This document shows positions 17,214-25,497 of a stretch of 64,000 nt of DNA, piece by piece. Numbering within the stretch: position 1 is the stretch's first letter; every line of letters starts with the position of its first letter. Made by a program: the position numbers and the translations under genes. The stretch is from Solibacillus sp040274725 (GTDB lineage Bacteria > Bacillota > Bacilli > Bacillales_A > Planococcaceae), in NCBI GenBank assembly GCA_040274725.1, contig JBEMAQ010000011.1, positions 48,861 through 112,860 of the forward strand. The letters are read 5' to 3'. Under the pieces are notes generated by a model that worked only from the letters and a program-made list of their open reading frames with translations, ran no database searches and was not told where the DNA came from.

Positions 17214-18611
17214 ATGGCTAAAAAAATGCCTGATATCGGCGATTACAAGTATGGCTTCCACGACAAGGACGTATCTATTTTCCGTTCTGAGCGTGGTTTA
17301 ACAGAAGAAATCGTTCGTGAAATCTCAAACATGAAAGACGAGCCACAGTGGATGCTTGACTACCGCTTAAAAGCTCTTGAAAAATTCTACGAAATGCCAA
17401 TGCCACAATGGGGTGGCGACCTTGGCTCATTAAACTTCGATGAAATTACGTACTACGTAAAACCATCTGAAATGACGCAAAAATCTTGGGATGAAGTACC
17501 TGAAGAAATCAAAGCAACATTTGATAAATTAGGTATTCCTGAAGCAGAACAAAAATACTTAGCGGGTGTATCTGCTCAGTATGAATCAGAGGTAGTTTAC
17601 CATAACATGAAGCAAGACCTTCAAGATATGGGCATTATTTTCAAAGATACAGATTCAGCACTTCGTGAAAATGAAGAAATTTTCAAAAAGCACTGGGGTA
17701 CGGTAATTCCTTACACAGACAACAAGTTCTCAGCATTAAACTCAGCAGTATGGTCAGGTGGTTCATTCATCTACATGCCGCCAAACGTGAAACTGGATAC
17801 ACCTTTACAAGCTTACTTCCGTATTAACTCTGAAAACATGGGTCAATTCGAGCGTACGCTAATTATCGTAGACGAAGGCGCTTCTGTACACTATGTTGAA
17901 GGCTGTACAGCACCAGTTTACACAACAAACTCTCTACACTCGGCTGTAGTAGAAATTATCGTTAAAAAAGATGCATACTGCCGTTATACAACGATTCAAA
18001 ACTGGGCAAACAATGTGTATAACCTTGTTACAAAGCGTACAGTTGTTGAAGAAAACGGTACAATGGAATGGATCGACGGTAACATCGGTTCTAAATTAAC
18101 AATGAAATACCCAGCGTGTATCCTTAAAGGTGAAGGCGCTCGTGGTATGACGTTATCAATCGCTATCGCAGGTAAAGGTCAACACCAACATGCTGGCGCG
18201 AAAATGATTCACTTAGCACCAAACACATCTTCAACAATCGTGTCAAAATCGATTGGTAAGCAAGGTGGTAAAGTAACGTACATGGGCCAAGTTAAATTTG
18301 GTAAAAACGCTACTGGCGCACGTGCAAACATCGAATGTGATACATTAATCATGGATAACGAGTCGACTTCAGACACAATTCCATACAACGAAATCTTAAA
18401 TGATAACGTATCTTTAGAGCATGAAGCAAAAGTTTCAAAAGTATCTGAAGAGCAATTATTCTACTTAATGTCTCGTGGTATTTCTGAGCAAGAAGCGACA
18501 GAAATGATCGTAATGGGCTTCATCGAGCCATTCACAAAAGAACTTCCAATGGAATATGCGGTAGAAATGAACCGTTTAATCAAATTCGAGATGGAAGGGT
18601 CTATCGGATAA
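17214..18611 (+). CDS. sufB: Fe-S assembly scaffold protein SufB
   Basis: 465 residues, identical in length to B. subtilis SufB. Beta-helix scaffold with the conserved C-terminal GISEQEATEMIVMGFIE segment. It is the main scaffold subunit on which nascent clusters form. GGAGGAG at 17202-17208 fixes ATG 17214. An 85-base gap follows sufU; last gene of the operon, ended by a long hairpin. Confidence 0.98.
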   Translation: MAKKMPDIGDYKYGFHDKDVSIFRSERGLTEEIVREISNMKDEPQWMLDYRLKALEKFYEMPMPQWGGDLGSLNFDEITYYVKPSEMTQKSWDEVPEEIKATFDKLGIPEAEQKYLAGVSAQYESEVVYHNMKQDLQDMGIIFKDTDSALRENEEIFKKHWGTVIPYTDNKFSALNSAVWSGGSFIYMPPNVKLDTPLQAYFRINSENMGQFERTLIIVDEGASVHYVEGCTAPVYTTNSLHSAVVEIIVKKDAYCRYTTIQNWANNVYNLVTKRTVVEENGTMEWIDGNIGSKLTMKYPACILKGEGARGMTLSIAIAGKGQHQHAGAKMIHLAPNTSSTIVSKSIGKQGGKVTYMGQVKFGKNATGARANIECDTLIMDNESTSDTIPYNEILNDNVSLEHEAKVSKVSEEQLFYLMSRGISEQEATEMIVMGFIEPFTKELPMEYAVEMNRLIKFEMEGSIG

Positions 18612-18628
18612 TTCTGAGAACCGTTTTT

Positions 18629-18676
18629 AAAAGAGGCTGTGCTGTAAGTGTTTACTTACAAGTACAGCCTCTTTTT
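18629..18676 (+). terminator. Terminator of the suf operon
   Basis: Long hairpin AAGAGGCTGT ... ACAGCCTCTT with an inner GTAAGT/ACTTAC stem and a T run. Confidence 0.92.
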
Positions 18677-18829
18677 CGTCTTTAGCGCTGCCTTAATATC
18701 TTAAAGATACATAAAGTCGGTCACACCTACTGAGTTGTGTGATTTTGTGAACCCATTATATTTAAGCGGCTGAGCAAAACTAAATAATTTCATTCTGATA
18801 GAAAATCCCTATAATTCCTACTGGTGTAG

Positions 18830-18858
18830 TTGACTTTGAAATGGACATCATTTATGAT
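18830..18858 (+). promoter_or_regulatory. Sigma-A promoter of the yezD leader
   Basis: TTGACT (18830-18835), exact 17-base spacer, TATGAT (18853-18858). A transcript would start near 18865, giving a leader of about 215 bases ahead of yezD. The bases between 18677 and 18829 hold nothing I recognise apart from a small dyad TCACAC/GTGTGA at 18721-18742. Confidence 0.7.
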
Positions 18859-18864
18859 GAATTT

Positions 18865-19065
18865 ACATTAGAAATGTAAGTAATTTACTAGACAACTAGA
18901 TGTGTATACTTACAAGATGGTAGGATTTCCACTGAAGTAAGCATAAATAATAGAGCCAACTACGCAAATAGAGGCACTTATTCAAAAAATTGTACACGTC
19001 TGTATAATTTTGAGTAAGTGTTTTTTATTTACTAGAAGCTTTGAACAAAAAATCATTATATAGGT
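18865..19065 (+). ncRNA. Structured leader RNA upstream of yezD (possible attenuator)
   Basis: The presumed transcript opens with hairpin TTACATT-AGA-AATGTAA, then carries ACTAGACAACTAGA at 18887-18900, which recurs with one change in the leader of the sulfate-import operon (21451-21464). A terminator follows at 18975-19026, and the gene only begins at 19081. It matches neither the S-box nor the T-box consensus. That arrangement suggests attenuation by an unknown signal; this is inference. Confidence 0.45.
18975..19026 (+). terminator. Intrinsic terminator inside the yezD leader
   Basis: About 22 consecutive pairs (CACTTATTCAAAA with TTTTGAGTAAGTG, continued by AATTGTACA with TGTATAATT) around loop CGTC, then TTTTTT. 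It stands between a promoter and yezD, with no gene upstream that would need it. Confidence 0.85.
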
Positions 19066-19080
19066 GGAGAAGTGATTACA

Positions 19081-19277
19081 TGGATACTATAAATGAAGAA
19101 GTTTATAAATTAATTCTAGAAAACTTAAAGGATCTCCATTACGGAACATTACTTATAACTGTTCATAATGATGAGATAACACAGTTAGATATTACAAAAA
19201 AACAGCGTTTAACTTGTACGAAATCGAAGCAACTAACTAATCAAACTTTACAACAGCAAAGGCAGCCTCAAAAGTGA
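19081..19277 (+). CDS. yezD: YezD-family (DUF2292) small protein
   Basis: 65 residues. The core from about residue 5 to 50, with KDLHYGTLLITVHNDEITQLD, matches the YezD/DUF2292 pattern (aromatic-GT-hydrophobic strand-D/N-turn-I/TQI/L), and a polar Gln-rich tail follows. The function of the family is unknown, but members often sit with sulfate-assimilation genes; a second copy lies inside the sulfite-reductase operon here. GGTGGAG at 19063-19069 selects ATG 19081 over the upstream open frame. It precedes sfnG and follows a terminator-bearing leader. Confidence 0.8.
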
Positions 19278-19303
19278 ATTCTTTTGGCGCTACCTTTTTT
19301 GGT
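19256..19303 (+). terminator. Probable terminator after yezD
   Basis: Imperfect stem AAAGGCAGCCTCAAAAG with CTTTTGGCGCTACCTTT and a T run; its 5' arm overlaps the last codons of yezD. Confidence 0.6.
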
Positions 19304-19418
19304 GAGTTAAAAAGATCATATTACGTTAAAACATATGCTAATAACCAACATGTTATAAGAAATAGTGAGTTCGTATCGTTCAATAGAATTTTTCTATTAC
19401 AAAACCTTCAAAACATAG

Positions 19419-19446
19419 TTGTGTAGTAGGAATAAAATGGTATAGT
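19419..19446 (+). promoter_or_regulatory. Candidate promoter of sfnG
   Basis: TTGTGT (19419-19424), 16-base spacer, TATAGT (19441-19446), 46 bases before the start. Confidence 0.5.
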
Positions 19447-19492
19447 GTATTTATAGATGGAAAATTCAGATAAATTTCAGGGGGATTTTTAC

Positions 19493-20569
19493 ATGACATT
19501 ACAATTTGCTTATTGGGCACCGAATGTGAGTGGTGGCTTAGTTGTTTCGAAAATTGAACAAAAAACAGGTTGGAATTTTGAAGATAATAAACGCTATGCA
19601 CAAATTGCAGAAAATAATGGTTTTGACTATGTGTTATTACAAACGCGCTTTATGGCAAGTTATGGTGCTGAAAATCAATTAGAGGCGGCGACACTTGCAG
19701 CGGCACTTGCTGCGTCAACTGAGCGCCTAAATATTATTACGGCGGTACTGCCAGGACTTTGGCATCCAGCGGTGATGGCGAAAATGTTAGCGACGATTGA
19801 TCAAGTGAGTAAAGGCCGTGCGTCTGTCAATATTGTGAGCGGCTGGTTTAAGGGGGAATTTACGAGCTATGGTGAGCCTTGGCTTGAGCATGGGGAACGC
19901 TATCGTCGTGCTGAGGAGTTCATTGAAGTATTGAAAGGCTTATGGCGTGAGGAAACATTTACGTACAAAGGTGATTTTTATCGTGTAAACGAGGCACCAC
20001 TCAAGCCAAAGCCGTACAAAACACCGAAAGTATTCCAAGGTGGTAACTCAAAGGACGCAAAGGAAATGGCGGGTCGTGTGTCAGATGTGTACTTTATGAA
20101 TGGCGGTACGCTTGAGCAAATTAAAGAGCAAATTGACGAGGTACGTGCGCTGCGTGAGAAGAATGGGAATGACCCGATTGAGTTTGGTGTGAACGGCTTT
20201 GCGATTGTACGTGATACAGAGGAAGAGGCAAAGCAAGTACTACGTGATATCGTGGCGCAGGCTGATGTTGAGGCAGTAAAGGGCTTTAAAAAATCAGTCG
20301 AGCAAGCAGGTCAGTCTTCTGAAGATGGTAAAGGTATGTGGGTTGATGCTGATTTTGAGGATTTAGTGCAGTACAATGAAGGTTTTAAAACAGGCTTAAT
20401 CGGTACAGCGGAGCAAGTGGCAGACCGCATACTTGAGTTGAAAAAAATTGGTGTCAATATTGTATTAACAGGCTTTCTACATTACGAGGAGGACCTGCAG
20501 GCATTTGGTGAGCAGGTAATTCCGCTTGTAAAGCAGAAGGAAGAAGCAGAACTTTTAGTAACTGTATAA
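19493..20569 (+). CDS. sfnG: Dimethylsulfone monooxygenase SfnG-like (FMNH2-dependent)
   Basis: 358 residues, bacterial luciferase-like (LLM) fold. The opening QFAYWAPNVSGGLVVSKIEQ, the segment VNIVSGWFKGEF near residue 110 and the ending VLTGFLHYEEDL agree closely with SfnG, which splits dimethylsulfone to methanesulfinate with reduced FMN, part of organosulfur use under sulfate limitation. The close relative SsuD (alkanesulfonate monooxygenase) is the main alternative. CAGGGGG at 19479-19485 sets ATG 19493 rather than the upstream ATG 19457. No FMN reductase or SsuABC transporter gene is nearby, so the reduced flavin must come from elsewhere. Confidence 0.85.
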   Translation: MTLQFAYWAPNVSGGLVVSKIEQKTGWNFEDNKRYAQIAENNGFDYVLLQTRFMASYGAENQLEAATLAAALAASTERLNIITAVLPGLWHPAVMAKMLATIDQVSKGRASVNIVSGWFKGEFTSYGEPWLEHGERYRRAEEFIEVLKGLWREETFTYKGDFYRVNEAPLKPKPYKTPKVFQGGNSKDAKEMAGRVSDVYFMNGGTLEQIKEQIDEVRALREKNGNDPIEFGVNGFAIVRDTEEEAKQVLRDIVAQADVEAVKGFKKSVEQAGQSSEDGKGMWVDADFEDLVQYNEGFKTGLIGTAEQVADRILELKKIGVNIVLTGFLHYEEDLQAFGEQVIPLVKQKEEAELLVTV

Positions 20570-20713
20570 GCAATTGTGATGAATCCGTGAAGAAAATGAT
20601 TGTTCTTCACGGATTTCGTTGTGTAAAATATTGAAAATGTTTACAAAAAGAAAATTAAATGGAATAATTGTATGGAGTATTGCTTTTATTCATAATTAGA
20701 GGGAGAGATGAAA

Positions 20714-20905
20714 ATGGCACATTTATTTTGGCCGATTACATTAGGTGTACCAGCTGTCGTAGTTGTTGTAGCGGTAATCGTAATTTTCTTCGCACTTGGT
20801 CAGAAAAAGCAAGGCAAGCTTGATAAAATGGATCAACATGACGGTGTAATTCAAGAATTACAAAAATCAGGTAAAACGATTCGTCGTGCACATTCATCAC
20901 ATTAA
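20714..20905 (+). CDS. Small single-span membrane protein of unknown function
   Basis: 63 residues: a hydrophobic Val/Ile-rich span at about residues 8-29 followed by a basic, polar cytoplasmic tail (KKQGKLDKMDQH). Two starts are possible; GGGAGAG at 20700-20706 is too close to ATG 20708 and better placed for ATG 20714. I do not recognise the family. It stands alone between sfnG and a convergent thioredoxin gene, with a good terminator after it. Confidence 0.7.
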   Translation: MAHLFWPITLGVPAVVVVVAVIVIFFALGQKKQGKLDKMDQHDGVIQELQKSGKTIRRAHSSH

Positions 20906-20907
20906 TA

Positions 20908-20945
20908 AAAATGAGGCTGTCCCGAATAGGGCAGCCTCGTTTTTA
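20908..20945. terminator. Bidirectional terminator
   Basis: Hairpin ATGAGGCTGTCCC / GGGCAGCCTCGTT flanked by A and T runs between convergent genes. Confidence 0.9.
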
Positions 20946-21260
20946 TTATTTTAAGCCTTGAATAAAGTCTTCAATTTGCTCCTGTGTTTTGCGGTCCTTG
21001 TTAACGAAACGACCAAGTTCTGTGCCATTTTCGAATGCTAGGAAGCTTGGAATACCGAATATATCAAGCTCGATGCATAGGTCGATAAATTGGTCACGGT
21101 CCACCTTGATAAATGTAAAGTTTGAGAACTTTTCTTCTACCTCAGGCATAAATGGGTCGATAAAGTGGCAGTCCTTGCACCAAGCAGCTGTGAATTCGAA
21201 AATGACTGCTGCTCCGTTTTTTAGCTCATGAAATTGCTCAATAGATTGTAATGCTTGCAT
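20946..21260 (-). CDS. ytpP: Thioredoxin-like protein (YtpP type)
   Basis: 104 residues with thioredoxin fold, active site WCKDC (C28, C31) and cis-proline motif FGIPSF near residue 68. The CKDC variant and the length match B. subtilis YtpP. No signal peptide, so cytoplasmic disulfide reduction is expected; it could support APS reductase, which needs thiol reductant, since it lies beside the sulfate genes, but that link is inference. GAGGAGG stands seven bases before the ATG on the minus strand. Confidence 0.85.
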   Translation of the reverse strand: MQALQSIEQFHELKNGAAVIFEFTAAWCKDCHFIDPFMPEVEEKFSNFTFIKVDRDQFIDLCIELDIFGIPSFLAFENGTELGRFVNKDRKTQEQIEDFIQGLK

Positions 21261-21388
21261 GAAAATCCTCCTCTAATCTCGTTGTATGTAGACAATCACT
21301 CTCTCCGATTGTTAGTAGTAATTATGCTTGACAGAGCAGGGATTTGCAAATAACTTTTATTCGTATCAGAAAAATCTGAAAAACAATA

Positions 21389-21417
21389 TTGACAATTAAA
21401 GGGGAATGAAATAAGAT
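21389..21417 (+). promoter_or_regulatory. Sigma-A promoter of the sulfate-import operon leader
   Basis: Consensus -35 TTGACA (21389-21394), exact 17-base spacer, TAAGAT (21412-21417). One of the strongest promoters in the window; the transcript would start near 21424, about 200 bases before sbp. Confidence 0.78.
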
Positions 21418-21423
21418 AATGTT

Positions 21424-21610
21424 TATTAGAATACTATGGATTAAAAGCTCACTAGAAAACTAGAGGCTGTTCAGTTTAGTAACGCAACAAATTTGCGGGA
21501 TAAATTGAGCAGCCTTTTTACGTTATTAATTCATACGTAGCTAGTGAGGATAATTGAAACTTGCTGATTAGAACAACTAAAGGCATAAATACACTTTTGA
21601 AGGAAACGAA
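21424..21610 (+). ncRNA. Structured leader RNA upstream of the sulfate-import operon (possible attenuator)
   Basis: Contains ACTAGAAAACTAGA at 21451-21464, matching 13 of 14 bases of the yezD leader motif, then an intrinsic terminator at 21463-21519. CTCACTAG (21448-21455) is perfectly complementary to CTAGTGAG (21541-21548), so a long-range pairing can enclose the terminator. No known riboswitch consensus is seen. Function as a sulfur-responsive attenuator is inference. Confidence 0.45.
21463..21519 (+). terminator. Intrinsic terminator inside the sbp leader
   Basis: AGGCTGTTCAGTTT pairs with AAATTGAGCAGCCT (two G-U pairs), with an inner CGCAA/TTGCG stem, then TTTTTA. It lies downstream of the promoter and upstream of the operon, where a plain gene-end terminator has no purpose. 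Confidence 0.8.
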
Positions 21611-21620
21611 GGAGGAATTT

Positions 21621-22661
21621 ATGATGAAAAAACGTACAATTTTTAGTCGAGCAGCGATTATTTTAAGCTCGGTGGCATTTTTAACAGCTTGTGGTGCAGA
21701 AGAGGCTGCAACAGGTGAGGCAAAATCAAAGGACTCAATCGAAATTTTAAACGTGTCGTACGATCCGACACGTGAGTTGTACCAAGAATTTAACGAGGAA
21801 TTTGCGAGTTATTGGCAAGAGGAAAAAGGACAGTCGGTAACAATTAATCAATCACACGGCGGCTCTGGTAGCCAGGCACGCTCAGTTATTGACGGGCTAG
21901 ATGCGGATGTTGTTACACTTGCACTGGCATATGATATTGACGCCGTTGCAGAAAGACAGCTATTAGACGAGGGCTGGATTAATCGTTTAGAAAATAACTC
22001 AGCACCGTATACGTCAACAATTGTATTCCTAGTACGTAAAGGCAATCCAAAAGACATTCAGGACTGGGATGATTTAGTGAAGGACGATGTGTCAGTCATT
22101 ACACCGAATCCGAAAACATCAGGCGGCGCGCGTTGGAACTATTTAGCGGCGTGGGGCTATGCACTTGAGCAGTACGGCAATGATGAGGCAAAGGCACAGG
22201 AATTTGTGGCGGATATTTATAAGCGTGTAGAAGTGCTTGATTCAGGTGCACGTGGTTCAACGACGACATTTGTTGAAAAAGAGATTGGGGACGTATTGAT
22301 TGCTTGGGAAAATGAGGCGTTTTTAGCGATTAACGAGTTAGGTGAGGACAAATTTGAAATTGTTGCACCATCGATTAGTATTTTAGCCGAGCCGTCAATT
22401 GCTGTTGTGGACAGTGTTGTTGATAAAAAAGGCACACGCGAAGTCGCAGAGGCGTACTTAGATTACTTGTACACAGATGTTGGTCAGGAAATTGCGGCTG
22501 AAAACTATTACCGCCCACGCTCAGAGGAAGTAGCAGCGAAATTTAAAGACCAATTCCCAGACATTAAGCTGTTCACAATTGATGAGAAATTTGGTAGCTG
22601 GAAAGAGGCACAGCAAAAACACTTTGCAGATGACGGTGTGTTTGATTCCATCTATGAATAA
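21621..22661 (+). CDS. sbp: Sulfate-binding lipoprotein of the ABC importer
   Basis: 346 residues. Signal peptide with lipobox LTAC, lipid cysteine C24, then the Sbp/CysP fold with NVSYDPTRELYQEFN, the loop HGGSGSQARSVIDGL and NPKTSGGARWNY that surround the bound sulfate. It captures sulfate (possibly thiosulfate) at the outer membrane face and passes it to CysTW. GGAGG at 21611-21615 serves ATG 21621 or the adjacent ATG 21624. First gene of sbp-cysT-cysW-cysA-cysH. Confidence 0.95.
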   Translation: MMKKRTIFSRAAIILSSVAFLTACGAEEAATGEAKSKDSIEILNVSYDPTRELYQEFNEEFASYWQEEKGQSVTINQSHGGSGSQARSVIDGLDADVVTLALAYDIDAVAERQLLDEGWINRLENNSAPYTSTIVFLVRKGNPKDIQDWDDLVKDDVSVITPNPKTSGGARWNYLAAWGYALEQYGNDEAKAQEFVADIYKRVEVLDSGARGSTTTFVEKEIGDVLIAWENEAFLAINELGEDKFEIVAPSISILAEPSIAVVDSVVDKKGTREVAEAYLDYLYTDVGQEIAAENYYRPRSEEVAAKFKDQFPDIKLFTIDEKFGSWKEAQQKHFADDGVFDSIYE

Positions 22662-22673
22662 GGTGGTTAAGTA

Positions 22674-23510
22674 ATGAAAAAGCGTAAAAAGAAAAATGTC
22701 CTGCCAGGCTTTGGGCTGTCGATGGGCATTACGACACTCTATATTAGCCTACTCATTTTTATTCCATTATCAATGATTTTTATCGAGACATCTAAGCTGA
22801 GCTGGGGTGAGTTTTGGAAGGTCGTCACGAGTGCGCGCATGCTGCATGCGTATAAAATATCGTTTCTAACGGCATTTTCAGCTGCATTCTTCAATGCGAT
22901 TTTTGGCTTTATTATTGCATGGGTGCTCGTGCGCTATACATTCCCAGGTAAACGTATTATTGATGGCATTATTGATTTACCGTTTGCATTGCCGACAGCG
23001 GTTGCGGGGATTGCGCTAACGACGCTGTATGCACCAAATGGTTGGTTTGGTCAATTTTTCGCCGCACTGGGCATGAAGATTTCGTTTACGCCGATTGGGA
23101 TTACAATTGCGTTAATGTTTATCGGTTTACCGTTCGTTGTCCGAATGGTGCAACCGGTGCTTGAAAATCTAGAGCGTGAGGTGGAGGAGGCAGCAACAAG
23201 TTTAGGCGCCTCCAAACGCCTGACATTTACGAAGGTTATTTTTCCAGAAGTCCTGCCGGCGCTGCTTGCAGGCTTCTCACTCGCATTTGCGCGTGGTTTA
23301 GGTGAGTACGGATCGGTCGTATTTATTGCAGGAAATATGCCGATGAAAACGGAAATTGCACCATTAATGATTATGACAAAGCTGGAGCAATTTGATTATG
23401 CGGGGGCGACGGCAATTGCATCTGTTATGCTAATTGTTTCGTTTATTTGTTTAATCATCATTAACCTGCTTCAAAAATGGAGCAGACGCCATGAATTTCA
23501 AAGTGAGTAG
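22674..23510 (+). CDS. cysT: Sulfate ABC importer permease CysT
   Basis: 278 residues, six predicted membrane segments, and the EAA loop EEAATSLGASKRLTF near residue 170 that contacts CysA. It forms half of the sulfate channel with CysW. A basic start (MKKRKKKN) sets the N-terminus inside. It begins 12 bases after sbp and ends 12 bases before cysW. Confidence 0.95.
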   Translation: MKKRKKKNVLPGFGLSMGITTLYISLLIFIPLSMIFIETSKLSWGEFWKVVTSARMLHAYKISFLTAFSAAFFNAIFGFIIAWVLVRYTFPGKRIIDGIIDLPFALPTAVAGIALTTLYAPNGWFGQFFAALGMKISFTPIGITIALMFIGLPFVVRMVQPVLENLEREVEEAATSLGASKRLTFTKVIFPEVLPALLAGFSLAFARGLGEYGSVVFIAGNMPMKTEIAPLMIMTKLEQFDYAGATAIASVMLIVSFICLIIINLLQKWSRRHEFQSE

Positions 23511-23522
23511 GGAGGAAACTGT

Positions 23523-24395
23523 GTGAGTACTAATACAGCGAAATATGAGCAGGAGCTAGTACCGGCCGCTGCTAAAAGTAAGGAGCCGGTGAACTGGACG
23601 AAGCTTGTATTAATGTCGATTATGTTTTTGTATTTAATCCTGTTTCTTCTCGTGCCACTTTTATTTATTTTTGTAAAGGCATTTGAGCAGGGGGCTGCCG
23701 TTTATTTTGCTGCTATTACAGAAAGTGATGCATTATCCGCCATTAAGCTAACATTGCTTGTAGCGGTCATTACGGTGCCAATCAATACGATTTTTGGTGT
23801 TGCGGCCGCGTGGTGTATTACGAAATTCCAATTTAGAGGAAAGCAAATCCTGTTATCGATTATTGAATTACCATTTGCGGTATCACCTGTTATTGCAGGG
23901 CTTGTGTTTATTTTATTATTTAGCCCGAGCGGGGCACTTGGACCATGGCTGACAGATTGGGGCGTCAAAATTATTTTCTCGGTGCCAGGTATTATTATCG
24001 CGACTATTTTTATTACGCTACCGTTTATCGCGCGTGAACTGATTCCGGTCATGCAGGCACAGGGCAGCGCGGAGGAGGAGGCGGCGATTTCGCTTGGTGC
24101 AAACGGTTGGCAAATGTTCCGTCATGTGACATTACCAGCCATTAAGTGGGGACTCATTTACGGCATGATTTTATGTAATGCGCGTGCGATTGGTGAGTTT
24201 GGGGCTGTTTCCGTTGTATCTGGACGAATTCGTGGCATGACCAATACAATGCCGCTACATGTGGAAATTTTGTATAACGAATATCAGTTTGCGGCCGCGT
24301 TTGCTGTGGCGTCACTGATGTCACTATTAGCGCTTGTGACGCTACTCGTGAAAACGTGGATTGAATGGAAATCCGAAAAAGAAGAACAAGCATAA
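23523..24395 (+). CDS. cysW: Sulfate ABC importer permease CysW
   Basis: 290 residues with six membrane segments after a polar 30-residue N-terminus, and the EAA loop EEEAAISLGANGWQMF near residue 180. Pairs with CysT. It starts at GTG 23523, seven bases after GGGAGGAAA. The family-typical AIGEFGAVSVVSG segment near residue 225 is present. Confidence 0.95.
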   Translation: MSTNTAKYEQELVPAAAKSKEPVNWTKLVLMSIMFLYLILFLLVPLLFIFVKAFEQGAAVYFAAITESDALSAIKLTLLVAVITVPINTIFGVAAAWCITKFQFRGKQILLSIIELPFAVSPVIAGLVFILLFSPSGALGPWLTDWGVKIIFSVPGIIIATIFITLPFIARELIPVMQAQGSAEEEAAISLGANGWQMFRHVTLPAIKWGLIYGMILCNARAIGEFGAVSVVSGRIRGMTNTMPLHVEILYNEYQFAAAFAVASLMSLLALVTLLVKTWIEWKSEKEEQA

Positions 24396-24411
24396 GGTTG
24401 GGTGAGAGTGT

Positions 24412-25485
24412 ATGTCGATTGAAATTCGCAATGTAACAAAGCATTACGGCTCCTTTCAAGCATTAACAAATATTAATTTGACGATTCCAAAGGGGGAGCT
24501 TGTCGCACTACTTGGTCCGTCTGGTTCAGGCAAAACGACACTGCTTCGTACGATTGCGGGACTGGAGTCAATTGATCAAGGGGCGATTTTATTTGACGGG
24601 CAGGATTTAAGCGATGTGTTAGTCAATCAGCGCAATGTCGGTTTTGTATTCCAACATTACGCGCTATTTAAGCATATGACCGTGTTTGATAATATTGCGT
24701 TTGGCCTCAATGTACGTAAAAGAAGTCTGCGCCCGTCAAAGAAGGACATCGACAAAAAGGTGCATGAACTGCTGGATTTAGTAAAGCTGAGTGGCTTTGC
24801 AAAACGCTACCCAGCACAGCTTTCAGGTGGGCAGCGTCAGCGTGTTGCTCTAGCACGCGCACTAGCTGTTGAGCCGAAGATTTTATTATTAGATGAGCCG
24901 TTTGGTGCACTTGACGCGAAGGTGCGAAAAGAGCTTCGTCGCTGGTTACGTAAATTGCACAACGAAATCCACGTGACAAGTGTGTTTGTGACGCATGACC
25001 AGGAGGAGGCGCTTGACGTGGCCGACCGCATTGTCATTATGAACAAAGGTAAAATCGAGCAGCTTGGCACGCCATCAGAGGTGTATGACGAGCCCGCGAC
25101 GCCATTTGTTTATGATTTTTTAGGCAATGTGAATTTATTTCACGGACGTTTGCATAAAGGGAAATTAGCATTTGGCACGACCGAGCTTAATGCACCAGAG
25201 CATTTAGAGGCCACAGATGTGCAGGCGGTTGGTTATGTGCGCCCGCATCATTTAAAAATTGAACGTGAGAAATATAGTGAAGAGACCATTGCGGCAAACG
25301 TAACGTTTATGCACGCCATTGGACCGATGTGGTTTATCGAAATGAAGCGCGAGGACAGTGAGAGTTACGTTGAGGTCGAGCTCAGTCGCGAGGATTTTGC
25401 GCAGTTAAATCTTCAGCTAAATGAGCGCGTGTTTGTTAGTCCGAAAGAAATGAAAGTGTTTATTCCCGAGGATTTTATTATTTAG
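24412..25485 (+). CDS. cysA: Sulfate ABC importer ATPase CysA
   Basis: 357 residues. Walker A GPSGSGKTT (35-43), signature LSGGQRQR, Walker B ILLLDEPFGALD, then a C-terminal TOBE-like regulatory region from about residue 240. It hydrolyses ATP to drive sulfate import. Spacing to cysW (16 bases) and cysH (12 bases) indicates one transcript. Confidence 0.96.
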   Translation: MSIEIRNVTKHYGSFQALTNINLTIPKGELVALLGPSGSGKTTLLRTIAGLESIDQGAILFDGQDLSDVLVNQRNVGFVFQHYALFKHMTVFDNIAFGLNVRKRSLRPSKKDIDKKVHELLDLVKLSGFAKRYPAQLSGGQRQRVALARALAVEPKILLLDEPFGALDAKVRKELRRWLRKLHNEIHVTSVFVTHDQEEALDVADRIVIMNKGKIEQLGTPSEVYDEPATPFVYDFLGNVNLFHGRLHKGKLAFGTTELNAPEHLEATDVQAVGYVRPHHLKIEREKYSEETIAANVTFMHAIGPMWFIEMKREDSESYVEVELSREDFAQLNLQLNERVFVSPKEMKVFIPEDFII

Positions 25486-25497
25486 GAGGTGTTTTCG

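Noticed and set aside
18677..18829. Remnant of a gene or insertion sequence between suf and yezD
   Set aside because: Only short open stretches, no terminal inverted repeats or transposase-like sequence could be seen.
20582..20617. Hairpin AATCCGTGAAGAA / TTCTTCACGGATT after sfnG as a terminator
   Set aside because: The stem is good, but no T run follows the 3' arm, so it is not listed as an intrinsic terminator; it may still stabilise the transcript end.
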